Source: Mucilaginibacter empetricola
GTDB lineage: Bacteria > Bacteroidota > Bacteroidia > Sphingobacteriales > Sphingobacteriaceae
Assembly (NCBI RefSeq): GCF_024808665.1
Contig: NZ_JANUBZ010000004.1
Location: 248,001-312,000 of the forward strand
Length of the DNA: 64,000 nt
Direction of reading: 5' to 3'
In this document: in pieces, positions 1-8,709 of the stretch
Numbering within the stretch: position 1 is the first letter of the stretch
How the letters are laid out: each line of letters opens with the position of its first letter
Notes under the pieces: model-generated
Databases searched by the model: none
What the model was told of the DNA's origin: nothing
What the model saw: the letters and a program-made list of their open reading frames with translations, nothing else
Made by a program: the position numbers and the translations under genes

Positions 1-212
1 ATGAACATGAAAATGGCTTAGACCCTAAATCTTATACTTTTACAAGAAGACCCTTGAAATTAACTTTTTGTGAGCCTTTTAATGATGTTAACCAAGCCAT
101 TGCTTTCGAAAAGCAGGTTAAAGGATGGAGTCGAAAGAAAAAAGAGGCAATAATAAATAATAACTGGCATCTGCTTCCTGAATTATCTCTAAGAAAAAAT
201 GATGCTAAATAA
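1..212 (+). CDS. GIY-YIG nuclease family protein, C-terminal part only (5' end outside window)
   Basis: The open frame enters from the left edge (first full codon at base 3) and ends with TAA at 210-212, giving about 69 residues. The readable part contains AFEKQVKGWSRKKKEAI, the C-terminal block typical of small stand-alone GIY-YIG (UPF0213/YhbQ-like) proteins, where the Glu of FEK is the metal-binding residue. The GIY and YIG motifs themselves lie upstream of the window. Such proteins are predicted nucleases, often present in several copies in Bacteroidota; the cellular role is not settled. A different, complete GIY-YIG gene lies at 52885. A TGTCA palindromic element begins 5 bases after the stop. 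Confidence 0.8.
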   Translation, partial: EHENGLDPKSYTFTRRPLKLTFCEPFNDVNQAIAFEKQVKGWSRKKKEAIINNNWHLLPELSLRKNDAK

Positions 213-217
213 AGGGA

Positions 218-328
218 TGTCACCCGGAGGCAATCGAAGGGTGCGCGTGAGGAATACGCCAATGCATTAGCGCGAATGCAGCACGTATATGGCCTTTGCG
301 CGCATGTTTCGAGTGCCTCAACATGACA
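218..328. repeat. TGTCA-type palindromic intergenic element, copy 1
   Basis: Begins TGTCACCCGGAGGCAATCGA and ends TCGAGTGCCTCAACATGACA, so the termini are an imperfect inverted repeat (TGTCA, GAGGCA and TCGAA pair with TTCGA, TGCCTC and TGACA). The interior shares GGGTGCGCG, ATACGC, AATGCA, CGCGAATGC and GCGCATG with the copy at 61391-61486. It lies between the GIY-YIG stop and the trxB promoter. It looks like a REP/MITE-like non-coding element. Confidence 0.8.
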
Positions 329-372
329 CCCTCCTTGTCGCTTGGTTTACCCTGACATAACTTTACCACCAA

Positions 373-406
373 TTGACCAATAATCACAGCCATTTTGTTA
401 AATTTG
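373..406 (+). promoter_or_regulatory. Bacteroidota-type promoter of trxB
   Basis: TTG at 373-375 and TAAATTTG at 399-406 are separated by 23 bases. This matches the Bacteroidota sigma-A consensus TTG-N17-23-TAnnTTTG. The expected start of transcription is near 412, about 14 bases before the trxB ATG. Confidence 0.65.
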
Positions 407-425
407 TGCTAAAATTAAAACACTG

Positions 426-1382
426 ATGTCTCAAGAAAACGAACACGTTAAATGTCTGATCATTGGATCGGGCCCTGCCGGGTATACGGCTGCTATTTAT
501 GCTTCACGTGCTGATTTAAAGCCGGTTATGTACACTGGCCTATTAGCAGGCGGACAGCTTACACAAACTACCGAGGTAGAAAACTATCCCGGCTATCCGA
601 ACGGTATTATGGGTCCCGAAATGATGGAAGATTTCCGTAAGCAAGCTGAACGCCTGGGTACCGACATTCGTTACGGCTACGTAAGTTCGGTTGATTTTTC
701 GAGCTTGCCGCATAAAGTAGTAGTTGATGAGGTAAAAACCATATTAGCCGATACGGTTATTATTTCAACCGGAGCATCCGCAAAATGGTTGGGACTTGAT
801 TCTGAACAAAAATACAGTGGCTTTGGCGTTTCTGCATGTGCCGTTTGCGACGGCTTTTTCTTTAAAGGCCAGGACGTAGCCATTGTAGGCGCAGGCGATA
901 CTGCAGCTGAAGAAGCAACCTATTTGGCAAAACTTTGCCGTAAAGTATACATGATAGTTCGTCGCGATGAGTTCAGGGCATCGAAAGCAATGGCGAACCG
1001 AGTATTAAATACACCTAACATTGAGTTGCTGTATAATACCGAAACCAAAGAAATTGTAGGCGATGGCCAAAGCGTTACAGGCGTAACAGTTATTAACAAT
1101 AAAACAAACGAAACCAAAACTTTAGATATTACCGGCTTTTTTGTGGCAATAGGCCATAAACCTAATACCGATATTTTTAAGGGCTGGATTCACATGGACG
1201 AAACCGGCTACATCAAAACCACACCGGGATCAACCACTACCAATATTGAAGGTGTGTTTTGCTGCGGCGATGCCCAGGATCACATTTATCGCCAGGCTGT
1301 AACCGCTGCAGGTACCGGCTGTATGGCGGCTATTGATGCAGAACGCTATTTGGCTGCTAAAGAGCACGTGGTAACAGCTTAA
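426..1382 (+). CDS. trxB: Thioredoxin-disulfide reductase
   Basis: NADPH-dependent flavoenzyme that reduces thioredoxin in the cytoplasm. At 318 residues it has the usual length for the low-molecular-weight family. The FAD-binding GSGPAG is at residues 14-19, the redox-active CAVC at 138-141, the NADPH-binding GAGDTA at 155-160, and the C-terminal FAD motif GVFCCGDAQD near 275. The Cys pair is intact, so it should be a true thioredoxin reductase and not a ferredoxin-NADP reductase homologue. It stands alone with its own promoter and is followed by a heptamer repeat array. Confidence 0.95.
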   Translation: MSQENEHVKCLIIGSGPAGYTAAIYASRADLKPVMYTGLLAGGQLTQTTEVENYPGYPNGIMGPEMMEDFRKQAERLGTDIRYGYVSSVDFSSLPHKVVVDEVKTILADTVIISTGASAKWLGLDSEQKYSGFGVSACAVCDGFFFKGQDVAIVGAGDTAAEEATYLAKLCRKVYMIVRRDEFRASKAMANRVLNTPNIELLYNTETKEIVGDGQSVTGVTVINNKTNETKTLDITGFFVAIGHKPNTDIFKGWIHMDETGYIKTTPGSTTTNIEGVFCCGDAQDHIYRQAVTAAGTGCMAAIDAERYLAAKEHVVTA

Positions 1383-1389
1383 GTTTGGT

Positions 1390-1417
1390 GATTAGTGGTT
1401 AGGGATTGGAGATTAGT
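1390..1417 (+). repeat. Heptamer word array, GATTAGT family
   Basis: Four consecutive 7-base words directly after the trxB stop: GATTAGT, GGTTAGG, GATTGGA, GATTAGT. The same vocabulary and period recur around 45588-45721. Only one arm is present here. Confidence 0.75.
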
Positions 1418-1441
1418 ATGACTCATAAAATCCTTCAATCC

Positions 1442-1487
1442 TAAGAATCATGGTTTAGACATTTTAAGAATCATAGTCCAGACCATC
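1442..1487 (+). repeat. Two tandem 23-base repeats
   Basis: TAAGAATCATGGTTTAGACA starting at 1442 recurs as TAAGAATCATAGTCCAGACC starting at 1465, a period of 23 bases. It lies between trxB and the bTHX gene and is non-coding. Confidence 0.65.
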
Positions 1488-1567
1488 TGAAAAACTCTGT
1501 TTAAAGTAATAGTTTACTCCTTTTTTCGTATTATTGATATTGTTAACCAATAAACAATTTAATAATC

Positions 1568-1690
1568 ATGGGAAAAGGCGATAAGAAAACACGAAAAGGC
1601 AAAATTGCAATGGGGTCTTACGGGAAAAGAAGACCGCATGATCTGAAAAAAGATAAGCCTGCTGAAGCTGTTGCCGAAGCAAAGAAATAA
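1568..1690 (+). CDS. Small ribosomal protein bTHX (30S subunit protein Thx)
   Basis: A 40-residue, very basic peptide that begins MGKGDKKTRKGKI and continues SYGKRRP, the signature of the bTHX/Thx family. That family binds at the head of the small ribosomal subunit and was first seen in Thermus. It ends in an Ala/Lys-rich tail. The gene is too short for usual ORF cut-offs but is well supported by the family pattern and by a strong terminator 5 bases after its stop codon. It is monocistronic. No canonical promoter box was recognised upstream. Confidence 0.88.
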   Translation: MGKGDKKTRKGKIAMGSYGKRRPHDLKKDKPAEAVAEAKK

Positions 1691-1695
1691 TAATA

Positions 1696-1727
1696 GCCAC
1701 CGGGATGTTTAACCCGGTGGCTTTTTT
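1696..1727 (+). terminator. Rho-independent terminator of bTHX gene
   Basis: Perfect 9-base stem GCCACCGGG (1696-1704) / CCCGGTGGC (1713-1721) with an 8-base loop, followed by six T. Confidence 0.9.
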
Positions 1728-1820
1728 ATTTGACACAGATTTTTTACGTCCGTAAATATTGTTTTTTTCTAAATTCTGTTAACTTCACGGCCTTGAATTT
1801 AACACCGTTACCCTCATTTT

Positions 1821-4142
1821 ATGTTTAAAAAGATTTTTTATCCGCTTTGCGTAATCATGGCAGTTTGTACTGGTATGGCCAACGCACAGGACAATGACCC
1901 TAATATGGGCATTATTCCGGCTCCCGTGTCCCTAAAAAAAGGTCAGGGCGAGTTTGTTTTAAGTCAGCAAACTGTTCTGCTTGCCGATACGATTACCAAC
2001 AAGGCGGTAATTTTTTTAACGGATTATATTCAAAACAAAACTATGCTGCATGTGCAGCTTAAACAAAATAACGGGGCTGCAACCGCAAACAGTGTGGTGC
2101 TTACTTCGGCAGGTACCGATGACTTGCCAGCTGATGGCTATCGCTTAACTATTTCGCCGCAGCAAATAATTATAGCTGGCAAGGGTGCGGGTTTGTTTTA
2201 TGGCATCCAAACGCTTATACAGCTTATGCCAGCTAATCGGGCAGCAACCGTTAACCTGCCTTGCGTGCAGATTGAGGATTATCCCCGCTTCGGTTATCGC
2301 GGTTTGATGCTGGATGTATGCCGCCACTTTTTCTCGGTTGAGTTTGTGAAAAAATATATCGACCTGATGGCTGCCTATAAGCTTAACAACTTTCACTGGC
2401 ATTTAACCGATGACCAGGGATGGCGCATCGAAATAAAAAAATATCCAAAACTAACCCAAATTGCCAGTCAGCGCGCTCAAACAGTTATAGGCAACTATCA
2501 TGACCGTACACCGCAGCAGTACGACAATACCCCATATGGTGGTTATTATACGCAAGATCAAATTCGCGAAGTAGTAAAATACGCTGCCGACAGGTACATT
2601 AACGTAGTACCCGAAATTGAAATGCCCGGCCACTCACAAGCTGCTTTGGCTGCTTATCCGGAGTTAAGCTGCGACCCGTCACAAACCTATAAAGTGGCTG
2701 AAACATGGGGCGTATTCCATGATATCTATTGCCCATCTGACAAAACATTTGCCTTTTTACAAGATGTTTTAACCGAGGTGATGGATTTGTTCCCAAGCAA
2801 ATATATTCACGTTGGTGGTGATGAGGCACCGAAAGATGTATGGAAGAAATCGGAATATTGCCAGAAACTGATTAAAAAGCTAGGCCTTAAAGACGATAAA
2901 ACCAGTAGCAAGGAAGATAAGTTACAAAGCTACTTCATACAGCGCATGGAGAAATTCGTGAATTCCAAAGGCCGCAGCATTATTGGCTGGGATGAGATTT
3001 TGGAAGGTGGTTTATCGCCAAATGCCACGGTAATGAGCTGGAGGGGTGAATCAGGCGGCATCGCGGCAGCACAACAAAACCATAACGTGATTATGACCCC
3101 GGGCAGCGGCGGTTTGTACATTGATCACGCACAGGGTAAAAATGAACCATTGAGTATCGGCGGTAACGAGCCTTTGACTAAAATATACAGCTATAATCCT
3201 ATTCCTTCGGTTTTAACACCTGATCAGCAAAAGTATATTGTTGGTGTACAAGCCAATTTGTGGACAGAATATATCCCAACTGAAAGTAAGGTTGAATACA
3301 TGGTGTTGCCGCGTATTTTGGCTTTGTCAGAAGTAGCATGGTCGCCGTTGGCTAATAAAAATTATAATGATTTCGCTAATACAAGGTTGCCAGGTCATCT
3401 GGGTAAGCTGGATGATGCCAAATTCAATTACCACGTGCCAACAGCAATTGGCGGAGTTGATACTATTTTGTTTGGTTCGACTTTAAATGTAAACTTAAAA
3501 CCGTCGGTAGCAGGTGCAACGGTTTATTATACCATTGATGGTTACGACCCCGGATTAACAGATATGCCTTTTACTATTCCGATGACTTATGATGTGCCGC
3601 AGGATCAGTATCGCGAGTTAAAAACTATAGTAATCACGCAATCTGGCAAAAGAAGTCAGATCACCCACGCGATTATGTATAACAAATCGCCCCTTGCATC
3701 CGTAAACTACCAGGGAACGGGTAGAGGATTGAAATATGAACTGTTTAGCGGCGATTTTACCAGCGTGACACAGTTAAATGATGAAGCCGCTTCTATTGAC
3801 ACCGGCACTACCCAAACTTTTACAACATCGGCCTTCAAAAAAAATATAAAGGGCTTTGGCGTAATATACAACGGTTTTATCCGTATTGATAGTGACGGTG
3901 TTTATGGCTTCACTACTTCATCGGCAAATGGCTCAGCTTTATTGATAGATGGTCAACCTGTTGTTGATAACGATGGTAAGCACGGCATTTTTGATCAGGG
4001 CGGGGCGGTTCCGCTATTAAAAGGTTATCATAAAATAACCGTTAAGTATTTTGACACAGGTAATGCGGGCAGCTTGCGGGTGTTTTTGACCCTGCCGGGC
4101 AAACCAAAAGGTGAGCTTACACCCGATACTCTGTTTAATTAA
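1821..4142 (+). CDS. Secreted beta-N-acetylhexosaminidase (GH20) with C-terminal PA14 domain
   Basis: Hydrolyses terminal beta-linked GlcNAc/GalNAc from glycans, probably in the periplasm or at the cell surface. 773 residues. A signal peptide ends near ANA/Q (residue 22), followed by a GH20b-type N-terminal domain (about 30-155) and the GH20 barrel. The catalytic Asp-Glu pair is D334-E335 in HVGGDEAPK, and the tryptophan-rich pocket (GWDE, SWRGE, NLWTEY) is visible. A short beta region follows, and residues ~635-770 resemble PA14 (YELFSGDF, DSDGVYGF, ALLIDGQPVVDN, GYHKITVKYFD), a likely carbohydrate-binding module. It probably forms an operon with the lipoprotein 8 bases downstream. Natural substrate (chitin, mucin or peptidoglycan fragments) cannot be told. 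Confidence 0.93.
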   Translation: MFKKIFYPLCVIMAVCTGMANAQDNDPNMGIIPAPVSLKKGQGEFVLSQQTVLLADTITNKAVIFLTDYIQNKTMLHVQLKQNNGAATANSVVLTSAGTDDLPADGYRLTISPQQIIIAGKGAGLFYGIQTLIQLMPANRAATVNLPCVQIEDYPRFGYRGLMLDVCRHFFSVEFVKKYIDLMAAYKLNNFHWHLTDDQGWRIEIKKYPKLTQIASQRAQTVIGNYHDRTPQQYDNTPYGGYYTQDQIREVVKYAADRYINVVPEIEMPGHSQAALAAYPELSCDPSQTYKVAETWGVFHDIYCPSDKTFAFLQDVLTEVMDLFPSKYIHVGGDEAPKDVWKKSEYCQKLIKKLGLKDDKTSSKEDKLQSYFIQRMEKFVNSKGRSIIGWDEILEGGLSPNATVMSWRGESGGIAAAQQNHNVIMTPGSGGLYIDHAQGKNEPLSIGGNEPLTKIYSYNPIPSVLTPDQQKYIVGVQANLWTEYIPTESKVEYMVLPRILALSEVAWSPLANKNYNDFANTRLPGHLGKLDDAKFNYHVPTAIGGVDTILFGSTLNVNLKPSVAGATVYYTIDGYDPGLTDMPFTIPMTYDVPQDQYRELKTIVITQSGKRSQITHAIMYNKSPLASVNYQGTGRGLKYELFSGDFTSVTQLNDEAASIDTGTTQTFTTSAFKKNIKGFGVIYNGFIRIDSDGVYGFTTSSANGSALLIDGQPVVDNDGKHGIFDQGGAVPLLKGYHKITVKYFDTGNAGSLRVFLTLPGKPKGELTPDTLFN

Positions 4143-4150
4143 ATCATTAA

Positions 4151-4957
4151 ATGAAAAAACAACTGGGGTTTTATATTTTTATGCTGATGGGCTGCACATT
4201 TATTACAAGTTGCAGTAATGATGATAAGCCAACCGGCGCAGCCACTACTATAACTAAAAAACCTGTGGTGATGGATCCTTTTAGATACCATAAGCTGGTG
4301 GAAGTTTCTCCCGGTCAGGATTATGATATATTGAGCTGGGGGCGAGGATCATCAACTATTGGCTCGTTTGAAATATTGCACTCCGACTCGGCCGGTGCAA
4401 AATATACCACCACAACTGGTGATTTGGATGGCAGCATTGTTGACGTGTACAACTCCGATATGGATTTGGATGGTAACCCCGAAATAATAATTCAGGCCAA
4501 AGGGAAAGACACGCTTAACTATACCAATATGTACGCTTTTGAATTTAGCAATGGCAAGGCTCAAAAGCTTGATTTTCCCCGGTTAAACCAAAAACAGCGC
4601 CAAGGCTATCGCGGCGAAGATAATTTTTATATTAAAGATGGCGCCCTGATGCGCGAGTTCCCCATTTACAACGGCAGCGGCAAAGACGCCAAACCCAGTG
4701 GACAAAAACGTCTACTACAATACGGCTTGCGCGACAACGGCTTCACCGTAAAACAGCTGAGCACGGATTCGACGTCTACAAAAGCGGGCCAAGGCACGGC
4801 AAAAGGCAATGCAACACCGGCGGCAGTAACACCTAAAACAAGTGAGGCCGTCAAAAAAGCAAAAAAAGCTGCTACAGAAACAAAACATAAAAAGAAGCAC
4901 AAAAAGCACCATCATACCAGCGATGCCGATGCTGAAACCAATAATGATGGAGAGTAG
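4151..4957 (+). CDS. Lipoprotein with VCBS-like repeat segment and Lys/His-rich tail, function unknown
   Basis: 268 residues. The N-terminus has a lipoprotein signal with lipobox TSC at about residues 19-21, so it should be membrane-anchored. The middle carries DMDLDGNPEIII, which resembles the Asp-rich loop of VCBS/FG-GAP repeats. The last ~35 residues are a low-complexity Lys/His/Ala stretch (KKHKKHHH) ending in an acidic tail. It follows the GH20 stop by 8 bases, so it is probably co-transcribed, but no function in glycan breakdown is demonstrated. I do not recognise a named family. Confidence 0.75.
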   Translation: MKKQLGFYIFMLMGCTFITSCSNDDKPTGAATTITKKPVVMDPFRYHKLVEVSPGQDYDILSWGRGSSTIGSFEILHSDSAGAKYTTTTGDLDGSIVDVYNSDMDLDGNPEIIIQAKGKDTLNYTNMYAFEFSNGKAQKLDFPRLNQKQRQGYRGEDNFYIKDGALMREFPIYNGSGKDAKPSGQKRLLQYGLRDNGFTVKQLSTDSTSTKAGQGTAKGNATPAAVTPKTSEAVKKAKKAATETKHKKKHKKHHHTSDADAETNNDGE

Positions 4958-4992
4958 AGGATCGTTATGATTGTGTAATAAACCGCCACCAT

Positions 4993-5114
4993 TGTCATTT
5001 CGAACGAGGGTACCGAGGAGAAATCTTTTGCGCCGTGAATTAACGTGTGCATAGCCGTTTTGCATAGTTTGTATAGCAGATCGCAGAAGATTTCTCGTTA
5101 TCACTCGAATGACA
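4993..5114. repeat. Palindromic intergenic element, TGTCATTTCGAACGAGG family
   Basis: Ends are inverted: TGTCATTTCGAACGAGG at the left and CACTCGAATGACA at the right. GAGAAATCTT inside the left arm pairs with AAGATTTCTC inside the right arm. The element is about 122 bases, non-coding, and related by its TGTCA/TGACA ends to the elements at 218 and 61391. It resembles the common repeats of Bacteroidota intergenic DNA. Confidence 0.8.
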
Positions 5115-5320
5115 TCTAGGAGAAGGGTAAAAAAGTTGCCTAACCTACTTTCTCACTATTTTCTTTGTATTAATTACTCCCGTTTCTTCTGTAATCCATT
5201 GTTAATTGCTTTTAAAGAGCCGATGATCGGATTAATTTAATTATGTTTTACAATAACAAGCCTTGTAATTAAAATTCGTTTTTACCCCTTTTGCTTTCTG
5301 TTTATTCACGCATTAATTTG

Positions 5321-5352
5321 CACATTTGCACATATACATATCTGCACATTAA
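5321..5352. repeat. Octamer word array (CACATCTG family) in the 5' leader of the BatA-like gene
   Basis: Four 8-base words in phase: CACATTTG, CACATATA, CATATCTG, CACATTAA. It is the reverse-complement vocabulary of the ATGTGCAG array at 16534-16626. It ends 5 bases before the ATG at 5358, so it would be part of the mRNA leader. Confidence 0.65.
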
Positions 5353-5357
5353 TCAGT

Positions 5358-7412
5358 ATGCATTTTTTATATCCTGCTTTTCTTTTTGCATTACTTTTCC
5401 TGGCTATACCCGTACTTATTCATCTGTTTAATTTCCGCAGATATCAGCAAGTGTATTTCAGCAATGTGCAATTTTTAAAGGAGATACAGGAGCAGCAATC
5501 ATCACGCAAAAACCTTAAAGAACGCCTTATTTTAGCTAGCAGAATGCTTGCATTAGCATTTTTGGTGTTTGCCTTTGCCAGGCCTTACATCCCCGGTCAA
5601 AGTGCCGCCAGTGCAGGTAAACAGCAAGCAATAAGCGTCTTTGTTGATAATTCGTACTCTATGCAAACGCTTAACAGCGAAGGCTCATTGTTGGATGAAG
5701 CTAAACGTCGTGCAAAAGAAATTGCATCGGCCTATAACATAAACGACAAGTTTCAGCTCCTTACCCAGGATTTTGAGGGTAAGCACCAGCGCCTGTTAAA
5801 CAGAGATGAGTTTAACGATGCGGTTGATGCCGTAAAAATAAGTGCACAGAGCCGTAACCTGCAGCAGATCATCAACAGGCAACAAAGCTTGCTGGATATG
5901 CAAAGGGAAGGTATTAAATCGGTTTACGTGATTTCTGACTTTCAGAAAAACATGGCGCCACTACAGCCTGTAAAAGCAGACACTGGAGTACGTATCAGCC
6001 TGGTGCAGTTGAAGGCCAGTAAATTGCCCAACGTAGCTGTTGATTCTGTTCAGCTGCTTAGCGCCATACATCGCCCTGGCGAAAGCGAAAAGTTGGTGAT
6101 TCGATTACACAACTATGCTGATGAAACTGCCGAAAAAATACCGTTGAAGTTGCTTATCAACGGTCAGCAAAAGGCGCTGGGCAGTTATACGGTAAATCCC
6201 CGTTCCGTACAGTACGATACACTGTCATTTTCGGGCTTGCAAGCTGGCTGGCAGCGCGCCCAGATTACCTTGCAGGACAACCCAGTTACATTCGACAATC
6301 AATTTTATTTTGCATTTAACGTAAAACAACAAATGCCGGTACTGTTAATTGACGGCGGCATTGTTAACCCTTACCTGAAAGCTGTTTTTGCGTCCGATGC
6401 TTTTTTCGCCGCCAATCGCGTGCCCGATGGTAATGTGGATTATGCCTCATTAAACACCTATCCGTTGGTTGTGCTGAGCGATGTTAATGCCATATCAACG
6501 GGACTATCGCAACAGCTAAAAACTTACGTGGCTAAAGGCGGTACCTTGCTGGTTTTCCCATCACCGGAAGCCGATCTGAATAGTTACCGCTCTTTTTTGG
6601 AGCCGATGAATGCAGCTTATCCCGAAAAGCTAATAATCGCAAATGTTAAGGTTGATGGCCTGAATTTGCAAAATGCTGTTTTTAAAAATATCTTCGATAG
6701 CTTTCCACAAAACCCCGATTTGCCGGTAGTAAAAAAATATTATCAGTTAAGTGGCTCGGCAGGCAGTCGCTCCGAAAACCTGATGACCATACCTGGCCGG
6801 CAACCGTTGTGGACGGGCTTTGCCAGCGGAAAAGGAAAGGTTTATGTATCGGCCGTTACCTTGAATGATGACTTTAGTAACCTGCCACGCCACGCCCTTT
6901 TTGTACCCATTATGTTCAGGATTGCGCTGCTGAGCGGGCATGATCAGCCTTTGTTTTATACCCTGGGCAAAGATGAAACCATTGAAATACCGCCGGTACA
7001 GACCAATGATAAGCAGATATTAAAGCTGGTTAAAGCCAATCAAAGCATCATACCTGATACCCGTCAGCAGGAGGGTAGTACACTGCTTTTTGTGGCCGAT
7101 CAACTGCATGATACCGGATTGTATGATCTTAAAAAACAGGATAGTACCATTGCTGTTATCGCCTTTAATGACAACCGGAGCGAATCGGATTTGAGCTATC
7201 TGAGCGCCGCCGAATTGGGCAAACTGGTGCCCGGAGCAGGTGCGGTTATAGAGAGCGGAAAAGCTTCATTAAAGGGCGCTGTAACAGAAACAAATTTCGG
7301 CTTACAATTATGGAAACTTTGTATAATTTTGGCATTGATTTGTCTGGGCATAGAAATATTGCTGATCAGGTATTTTAAAACTGATCAGAAACGTGTTTCA
7401 CAACCGGTTTAA
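5358..7412 (+). CDS. BatA-like membrane protein with VWA-type domain
   Basis: 684 residues. The N-terminus matches the double-membrane-segment BatA domain (helices at about 5-25 and 58-76, with the signature HLFNFRRYQ between them). A periplasmic VWA-like domain follows, with a metal-binding DNSYS (DxSxS) motif at 97-101, then a long extracytoplasmic region and a final helix near 652-674 with a basic cytoplasmic tail. Bat proteins are linked to aerotolerance or envelope stress, but this one is not in a MoxR-bat operon; it starts a cluster with the dihydroorotase-like gene 34 bases downstream. Function beyond membrane scaffold is unknown. Confidence 0.82.
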   Translation: MHFLYPAFLFALLFLAIPVLIHLFNFRRYQQVYFSNVQFLKEIQEQQSSRKNLKERLILASRMLALAFLVFAFARPYIPGQSAASAGKQQAISVFVDNSYSMQTLNSEGSLLDEAKRRAKEIASAYNINDKFQLLTQDFEGKHQRLLNRDEFNDAVDAVKISAQSRNLQQIINRQQSLLDMQREGIKSVYVISDFQKNMAPLQPVKADTGVRISLVQLKASKLPNVAVDSVQLLSAIHRPGESEKLVIRLHNYADETAEKIPLKLLINGQQKALGSYTVNPRSVQYDTLSFSGLQAGWQRAQITLQDNPVTFDNQFYFAFNVKQQMPVLLIDGGIVNPYLKAVFASDAFFAANRVPDGNVDYASLNTYPLVVLSDVNAISTGLSQQLKTYVAKGGTLLVFPSPEADLNSYRSFLEPMNAAYPEKLIIANVKVDGLNLQNAVFKNIFDSFPQNPDLPVVKKYYQLSGSAGSRSENLMTIPGRQPLWTGFASGKGKVYVSAVTLNDDFSNLPRHALFVPIMFRIALLSGHDQPLFYTLGKDETIEIPPVQTNDKQILKLVKANQSIIPDTRQQEGSTLLFVADQLHDTGLYDLKKQDSTIAVIAFNDNRSESDLSYLSAAELGKLVPGAGAVIESGKASLKGAVTETNFGLQLWKLCIILALICLGIEILLIRYFKTDQKRVSQPV

Positions 7413-7446
7413 ATGAATAAAATACCCACCTTTTAAAGCAGCGTAA

Positions 7447-8697
7447 ATGAATTTGCTTATAAAATCTGCCAAAATAATTGATCCTAACTCGCCCTTTAAT
7501 CAACAAGTTGTTGACGTTTTAATTGAAAAAGGCGTTATCAGCCAAATAGCTGCAAATATTGAAGCTGATGTTGATGTGATTGATGCGGAGGGTAAATTTA
7601 TATCGCCTGGATTTTTTGATTTAAACTGTAACATCGGCGAGCTAGGTCTCGAAACAAAAGAGGATCTGTATACCGGGACAAAAGCGGCTGCTGCGGGTGG
7701 CTTTACGGGCATAGCGCTAATGCCAAACACTGTACCGCCGGTACACTCCAAAGCCGAAATTGAATATTTGCTAAATCGCGCTACAAAAAATCTGGTTGAT
7801 GTATATCCATTGGGTGCCATATCATACAAACGCGAAGGCAAGGACCTTGCCGAAATGTACGACATGTACCTGAGCGGTGCTAAAGCTTTTACTGATGGTA
7901 ATAGACCCGTACAGGATGCCGGCTTAATGGAACGCGCATTGCTTTACGCCCAGGGATTTGATGCCCTGGTGTTTTCGTATCCCGAAGATACGGCTATAGC
8001 AGGCAAAGCCAAAGTAAACGAAGGCGAGGTAAGTACTTTGCTGGGTATGAAAGGCATCCCGCCGCTGGCGGAAGAGTTAATGATAGCGCGCGACCTTTAC
8101 CTGGCAGAATACACAGGTTCAAAAATTCACTTTAGTACCATTTCAACCACCCGCTCGGTTGAGCTGATACGCGAGGCTAAACGTAAGGGTATTGAAGTGA
8201 CCTGCGATGTGGCTGTTCATCACCTGGTATTAACCGACGAAGCGCTTTTAGGCTTCGACAGCCTTTATAAAGTAAAACCACCGCTACGTACACGCGATGA
8301 TGTAAACGCCCTGCTAAATGGTTTAAAAGATGGTACTATAGATGCCATCGTATCACAACATACTCCTCACGAGGTTGAATTTAAAGATGTAGAGTTTGAA
8401 GTGGCCGAGTTTGGTATAATTGGGCTGCAAACTACCCTTTCACTGGCTTTAAAAACCGGACTGGATATTAACCTGATAGTGGAAAAATTGGCAATTAGTC
8501 CGCGCGTAATATTGAATATTGATATACCGGTAATTGCCGAAGGGCAGGCAGCCAACCTGGTGCTTTTTGATACCGAAGCCGGATGGGATTATACCAAAAA
8601 CAATAACCGCTCAAAGTCTTATAACTCGCCTTTTATTGGGCAGCATTTAAAAGGGAAAGTACTGTTAACACTGAACAACAATCACCTGTATAAATAA
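7447..8697 (+). CDS. Dihydroorotase-like protein lacking the metal-binding residues (probable pseudoenzyme)
   Basis: 416 residues with the full amidohydrolase fold of class I dihydroorotases (FISPGFFDLN, MPNTVPP, KPPLRTRDD, HTPHE), so homology to PyrC/AllB is clear. The zinc ligands are gone: the usual HxH after the first strand is N60-C-N62, the SH-x-ED His is Y178, the His of HVST is T231, and the Asp of TDHAPH is Q304. The frame is complete and conserved in length, so this is not simple decay. Non-catalytic dihydroorotase homologues (for example PyrC' in Pseudomonas) are known to assemble with aspartate transcarbamoylase. A similar structural or regulatory role is an inference. It is probably co-transcribed with 5358 and 8710. 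Confidence 0.88.
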   Translation: MNLLIKSAKIIDPNSPFNQQVVDVLIEKGVISQIAANIEADVDVIDAEGKFISPGFFDLNCNIGELGLETKEDLYTGTKAAAAGGFTGIALMPNTVPPVHSKAEIEYLLNRATKNLVDVYPLGAISYKREGKDLAEMYDMYLSGAKAFTDGNRPVQDAGLMERALLYAQGFDALVFSYPEDTAIAGKAKVNEGEVSTLLGMKGIPPLAEELMIARDLYLAEYTGSKIHFSTISTTRSVELIREAKRKGIEVTCDVAVHHLVLTDEALLGFDSLYKVKPPLRTRDDVNALLNGLKDGTIDAIVSQHTPHEVEFKDVEFEVAEFGIIGLQTTLSLALKTGLDINLIVEKLAISPRVILNIDIPVIAEGQAANLVLFDTEAGWDYTKNNNRSKSYNSPFIGQHLKGKVLLTLNNNHLYK

Positions 8698-8709
8698 AAA
8701 CATTAAACC

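Larger units (their letters stand above)
4958..5357. other. 400-base intergenic region: palindromic element plus octamer array
   Basis: No gene seen. It holds the TGTCATTTCGAACGAGG palindromic element (4993-5114), about 200 bases of AT-rich DNA without recognisable signal, and an octamer word array (5321-5352) that runs to within 5 bases of the next start codon. A 129-codon antisense frame over this area is composition-driven and was rejected. Confidence 0.7.

Noticed and set aside
4715..5104. 129-codon minus-strand frame with Cys/Phe-rich stretch
   Set aside because: Antisense to the Lys-rich tail of the lipoprotein and the palindromic repeat; composition artefact.
5358..7412. Complete Bat aerotolerance operon
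   Set aside because: No MoxR, BatB, BatC or BatD genes next to it.
7447..8697. Pseudogene call for the dihydroorotase-like gene
   Set aside because: The frame is intact, length is normal and fold motifs are conserved; only metal ligands are changed, which fits a maintained pseudoenzyme better than decay.
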